Assembly: GCA_905221605.1 (NCBI GenBank)
Contig: CAJNDS010001335.1
Coordinates: 1,457,938 to 1,521,937 of the forward strand
Direction: 5' to 3'
Source: Symbiodinium natans
Taxonomy: Eukaryota; Sar; Dinophyceae; Suessiales; Symbiodiniaceae
DNA length: 64,000 nt
A program made the translations under genes and the position numbers. Below the pieces are notes generated by a model. The model was not told the origin of the DNA, made no database searches, and saw only the letters and a list, made by a program, of their open reading frames with translations. Within the stretch, counting starts at the first letter, position 1. Each line of letters starts with the position of its first letter. This document shows, piece after piece, positions 61,026-64,000 of this stretch.

Positions 61026-61055
61026 GCGATTCCGCCATCGAAGCAAGGCCGGGTG
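61026..61055 (+). CDS. possible 30-nt exon
   Basis: CCGCGCAG to GTTTCGGG. Reads DSAIEARPG. F-type repeats follow to 61265. Confidence 0.35.
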
Positions 61056-62035
61056 GTTTCGGGTTTAAGGTTTAGGGTTTAGGGTTTAAGGTTTAGGGGT
61101 TAGGGTTCAGGGTTCAGGGCTTAGGGTTTAGGGGTTAGCGTTTAGGGTTTAGGGGTTGGGGTTTAGGGTTTAGGGTTTAGGTTCTAGGGTTTCGGGGTTA
61201 GGTTCTAGGGTTTCGGGGTTAGGGTTCAGGGTTTAGGGTTTGGGTTTAAGGTTTTAGGGTTTAGGGCTACAAGGGCTCAAGGGCCCAGATTCCTTTTCTT
61301 CGGGAGAATAGTTGTAGGGGGCGTTTGATCCCTATACCTAGGGACCCTAATCCCTAAACCCTAAACCCTATAGGGTTTATAAACCCTAAACCCTAATCCC
61401 TAAACCCTTCGACCTTGGGGAGCAAGATCCCGATTGTTGTTGGGACCCTCGGTTGCTGGGCTTGGAGGTGTAGGCTTGAGGATACGCCCACAACACCCCA
61501 AAACCACGGGTTGTCAGTTTTTACGATGGGTTTAGGGTTTAGGGTTTAGGGTTTAGGGTTTAGGGTTTAGGGTTCAGTGTTCAGGGTTCAGCGTTCAGGG
61601 TTTAGGGTTTAGGGGTCGGGTTTTGGGGTTTAGGGCTCAGGTCACCCTACGTTACATCTGGGTCTTTAGTGGTCGCATCTGCAATCTGTACACCGAAAGA
61701 TCGTCCATTTTCCCTAAACCCAAAGCCCTAAACCCTAAACCCTAAACCCTAAATCCTAAACCCTAGCCCTAAACCCTAAACCCTCAACCCCGAACCGGGT
61801 CGTGGGAGCTGCCTGTCATGTTTGACGTTCACCCTCTAAACCTTGTGACCGTGATCCCCGCATCTCGCAATCCCCCACATACTCGTACTACATGGGTCTT
61901 CCCCAAAATCCCCAAAAACCCTAAGCCCTAAACCCTAAACCCTAAACCCTAAACCCTAAACCGTTGGGGGCAAACCCAATGTACCCCAAAACACAATTGT
62001 CCGTATTATAGGACCCCCTCCACACAGGGCAGCCC
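61056..62035. repeat. F and R arrays; no exon seen
   Basis: F variants to 61265, R at 61335-61410 containing a small head-to-head point (CCTATAGGGTTTATAAACCC), F at 61530-61640, R at 61705-61790 and 61918-61962. Confidence 0.7.
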
Positions 62036-62222
62036 TTGCACCCCACAATAGTAGTAACAATAATCACAGTAACAGTAATACTAATAATAGTAATAGTAAT
62101 AATAATAATAGTAACAATAATAACAGTAATGACAATACTAGTAATGATAATAACAATAAGAATAATCATAATAGTAGGAATAATCATAGTAACAGTAGTA
62201 AAAATAATAGTAATAACAGTAA
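62036..62222. repeat. AAT-type microsatellite (AATAACAGT)
   Basis: Imperfect repeats of AATAAT, AGTAAT and AACAGT. Its complement appears at 62331-62552 on the other side of the exon at 62281. Open frames across it are artefacts. Confidence 0.95.
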
Positions 62223-62280
62223 CACCCATCTTCGGGAACCAAGTTCAGGGTCTCGGGGTTCGAGCCTGACGAATCGACAG

Positions 62281-62325
62281 GATCAAGCGTCTAAATGCTG
62301 AGCTGGAGCAGATCAAAGAGTCCTG
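62281..62325 (+). CDS. putative coiled-coil exon, GC donor
   Basis: ATCGACAG before it, GCTTATTG after. With one leading base it reads IKRLNAELEQIKES, a leucine/isoleucine heptad-like pattern. Ends in phase 2, joining 62566 in frame. Sits between two microsatellites of opposite orientation. Confidence 0.65.
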
Positions 62326-62330
62326 GCTTA

Positions 62331-62552
62331 TTGTTACTGTTATTCTTGTTATTATTGTTATTATTATTGTCATTATTATTGTTATTGTTATTATTGCTAT
62401 TGTTATGATTATTCTTATTGTTACTATTTTTTGCTGTTATGATTATTCTTATTGTTATTATCATTACTAGTATTGTTATTACTATTATCATTGTTACTAT
62501 TATTATGACTGTTACTATGATTATTACTACTATTGTCATTGCTGCTACTATT
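62331..62552. repeat. ATT-type microsatellite, inverse of 62036-62222
   Basis: Repeats of TTATTG, TTACTG and ATTATT, complementary to the tract left of the exon. Confidence 0.95.
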
Positions 62553-62565
62553 CTGGGGGTGCAAG

Positions 62566-62643
62566 GGCTGTCCTGGCCCCGAGCCCTGAGAAACAACAAG
62601 CACCGCAACCTCCCAGGCCTAAGGTGAAAAGCGTCGCCGCGGG
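62566..62643 (+). CDS. putative exon, Pro/Lys-rich
   Basis: GTGCAAG to GTTTAGGG (an inner GTGAAA donor is possible). In the phase from 62325 it reads AVLAPSPEKQQAPQPPRP then KVKSVAA. F follows. Confidence 0.7.
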
Positions 62644-62903
62644 GTTTAGGGTTTAGGGTTTAGGGTTTAGGGTTTAGGGTTTAGGGTTTAGGGTTGCAAC
62701 CTAAGGGCTCCCCAAGCCCTGAACCAAAAAGCATGGCTGACCCTTCGTGCATCAGGGTTCAGGGTGAATATTTAATCGGGTTTCGGGTTTAGGGTTTAGG
62801 GTTTCGGGTTTTTGGGGTTTGGGGCTTAGGGACCATTTTGAGGGGCGTAGTGTCCGGTGTTTACGGACGCTGCGTGCTTGGCCATCTTGTTTGCACATCG
62901 CAG

Positions 62904-62929
62904 GTGCCCCTGCGGGCTAACATCCATGA
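62904..62929 (+). CDS. possible 26-nt exon
   Basis: CATCGCAG to GTTTCCC. Phase from 62643 gives CPCGLTSM; another frame gives VPLRANIHE. It ends where a palindromic element (about 62930-63066, CTACTACCCCC to GGGGATAGTATTGAGG) starts. Confidence 0.4.
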
Positions 62930-63122
62930 GTTTCCCTACTACTACCCCCTCTCTACTAGCCCCCCCCTAGGTTCCCCCTTAAAGAACCTTGATTAGGCTT
63001 AATTATCCCTAGATGGCCTTAATAGGGGGGAACCTCGTGGGGATAGTATTGAGGGGGTCGTCGGGGGCCCCACGATACATGTGACATAGGGTTCAGGGCA
63101 GATTGCTTGCTTGGGCAAGACG

Positions 63123-63234
63123 CTAGGACCCAAAGTAGCCCTTATTCCCTTTTTGGCTGGCTTATGTTGCCTTACCAGCCCCTGTTAAACTAGAAATGGC
63201 CTCATTCTTTTCCAGGTTGGTCTTGGGCCTAGGA
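63123..63234. mobile_element. family F element
   Basis: CTAGGACCCAAAGTAGCCCT to GTTGGTCTTGGGCCTAGGAC. Inverted ends of about 18 bp with mismatches. Non-coding. Confidence 0.7.
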
Positions 63235-63273
63235 CAAGAGTTGAACTTTAACTCTAACATAATAAGGTAGCAG

Positions 63274-63327
63274 GCTTTACGTGTTCTCGCTGGGACTTCG
63301 CTTGCACGAGGGCGCGCTTCAAGAATT
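63274..63327 (+). CDS. putative exon, LYVFSLGLRLHE segment
   Basis: GGTAGCAG to GTGTTG. With one leading base it reads LYVFSLGLRLHEGALQE; the frame stays open for 25 more codons. Another frame (LRVLAGTSLARG) is also open. Confidence 0.55.
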
Positions 63328-63533
63328 GTGTTGGCGTCCTAATTTAGTAAGAACCCTGGATCCTAAGGCCAACCTTAAACCACAAACCGTAAATCCTAAA
63401 TCCTAAACCCTAAACCCTAAACCCTTGATTTTGGAGAAGTAGGCAGGCTAAGGGTGTGCCCCAAGAGCTTTGAACCCGGCAACCAGAACCCCAAACCTTG
63501 ACCGGACAGGAACCCTCGTGAACTCCTTGTTAG

Positions 63534-63625
63534 GGTTTAGGGTTTAGGGTTTAGGGTTTAGGGTTTAGGGTTTAGGGTTTAGGGTTTAGGGTTTAGGGTT
63601 TAGGGTTTAGGGTTTAGGGTTTAGG
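63534..63625. repeat. perfect F array
   Basis: About 13 perfect TTTAGGG units. Confidence 0.95.
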
Positions 63626-63707
63626 CAGAGTTCTACCCCCGCCCTCCACCCACCCGCCCCCCCTCCAGAACCATACAGCTAAAAGACTCCAACAAACTGA
63701 TCTTCAG

Positions 63708-63748
63708 GCCCCCAACCTGGAACCCTCAGCCCGAGACCCTACTTGGAG
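63708..63748 (+). CDS. possible exon running into a family B TIR
   Basis: ATCTTCAG before it; if the donor is the GGAG/GTTC inside the TIR, the exon reads PPTWNPQPETLLG and ends in phase 1, as the next exon needs. Speculative. Confidence 0.4.
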
Positions 63749-63830
63749 GTTCTATAAGAAAGGTAACTATGGTTGTCATCTTCTTGTTGGAACTTGTTAC
63801 CCCACTGATAAGTACCCATGAACCTTCAAG
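63742..63830. mobile_element. short family B element, probable intron
   Basis: CTTGGAGGTTCTATAAG to ATGAACCTTCAAG, 89 bp. The left TIR offers donor GGAG/GTTC; the right end AAG directly precedes a strong exon. The element may be the whole intron apart from seven bases. Confidence 0.7.
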
Positions 63831-63913
63831 AAAAACCTCTGGATGTCCTTCTGCGAAAGTTGCACGTCGCGAGGGCGGAGATTTCGAGGCTCCAGACAAT
63901 ACACCCTCTCAGG
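63831..63913 (+). CDS. putative coiled-coil exon
   Basis: Starts at the end of the family B element; donor GTTTTGGG. With two leading bases it reads KPLDVLLRKLHVARAEIS then RLQTIHPL, a clear heptad-like helix. F-type repeats follow. The gene probably continues beyond the window. Confidence 0.65.
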
Positions 63914-64000
63914 GTTTTGGGTTTTGGGTTTTGGGTTTAGGGGACAAGGCCTCAGACCTTACTTTCCCTAACACTCCTGGGCCACAAAGCCTCAATCCTA

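Noticed and set aside
61942-62627. Ile/Val/Thr-rich and Asn-rich frames
   Set aside because: Trinucleotide microsatellite translations; only the short exon between the tracts is kept.
1-64000. Dinoflagellate spliced-leader sequence (CCATTTTGGCTCAAG) as a marker of retroposed genes
   Set aside because: Only the last few bases (GGCTCAAG) occur, for example near 31189 and 59446, which is not enough.
1-64000. tRNA, rRNA or snRNA genes
   Set aside because: No A/B box pair with a cloverleaf and no conserved rRNA or snRNA words were recognised by eye. A dedicated scan would be needed to exclude them.
1-64000. Bacterial or organellar origin
   Set aside because: No long operon-like frames, ribosome-binding sites or organellar genes; introns and telomere repeats point to a nuclear genome.

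Overview
This window looks like nuclear DNA of a eukaryotic alga or protist, most likely a dinoflagellate. Reasons: copies of the plant/alveolate telomere heptamer TTTAGGG (called F below; its complement CCCTAAA is R) every few hundred bases throughout; many short GC-rich exons (about 30-240 nt) on one strand; some introns that seem to need a GC donor; and several families of short terminal-inverted-repeat (TIR) elements of the introner/MITE kind. No bacterial, organellar, rRNA, tRNA or CRISPR feature was seen. The taxon is an inference from these traits; a chromerid or another TTTAGGG lineage is not excluded.

Every protein-coding stretch I can support is on the + strand and reads as one exon of a heavily interrupted gene. 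Exons are bounded by AG (CAG, TAG or AAG) and GT (sometimes GC). In several runs the reading phase carries over from one exon to the next: 13964-14706, 23712-24732, 30715-31140, 40992-41376, 47335-49511, 55365-56080 and 57718-59206. The encoded pieces are charged, partly coiled-coil-like segments with few hydrophobic stretches. I recognise no enzyme or named family, so no gene symbols are given. I cannot tell whether the window holds one giant gene or several co-oriented genes. A likely C-terminal exon ends at 41573.

Layout: 1-7061, repeat mosaic with a few weak exons. 7062-9866, dense exon group. 10000-13960, arrays and a nest of three TIR elements. 13964-28890, scattered exons. 30517-31140, two exons next to a telomere-interrupted element. 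31141-37344, a very long intron or intergenic block holding a split element, an AT-rich palindromic zone, a three-unit tandem repeat of about 780 bp and a C2H2 zinc-finger reading frame. 37345-45260, scattered exons. 45948-59206, the densest exon run. 59207-64000, further exons, one of them between two trinucleotide microsatellites of opposite orientation.

The most interesting signal is the link between telomere-type repeats and introns. Exons are nearly always followed by F and often preceded by R. Several short introns are nothing but F repeats, whose unit itself carries GT and TTTAG. Telomere arrays also sit inside otherwise recognisable TIR elements, sometimes with flanking duplications. 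This suggests that telomere-repeat insertion, together with introner-like elements, has been making or enlarging introns here.
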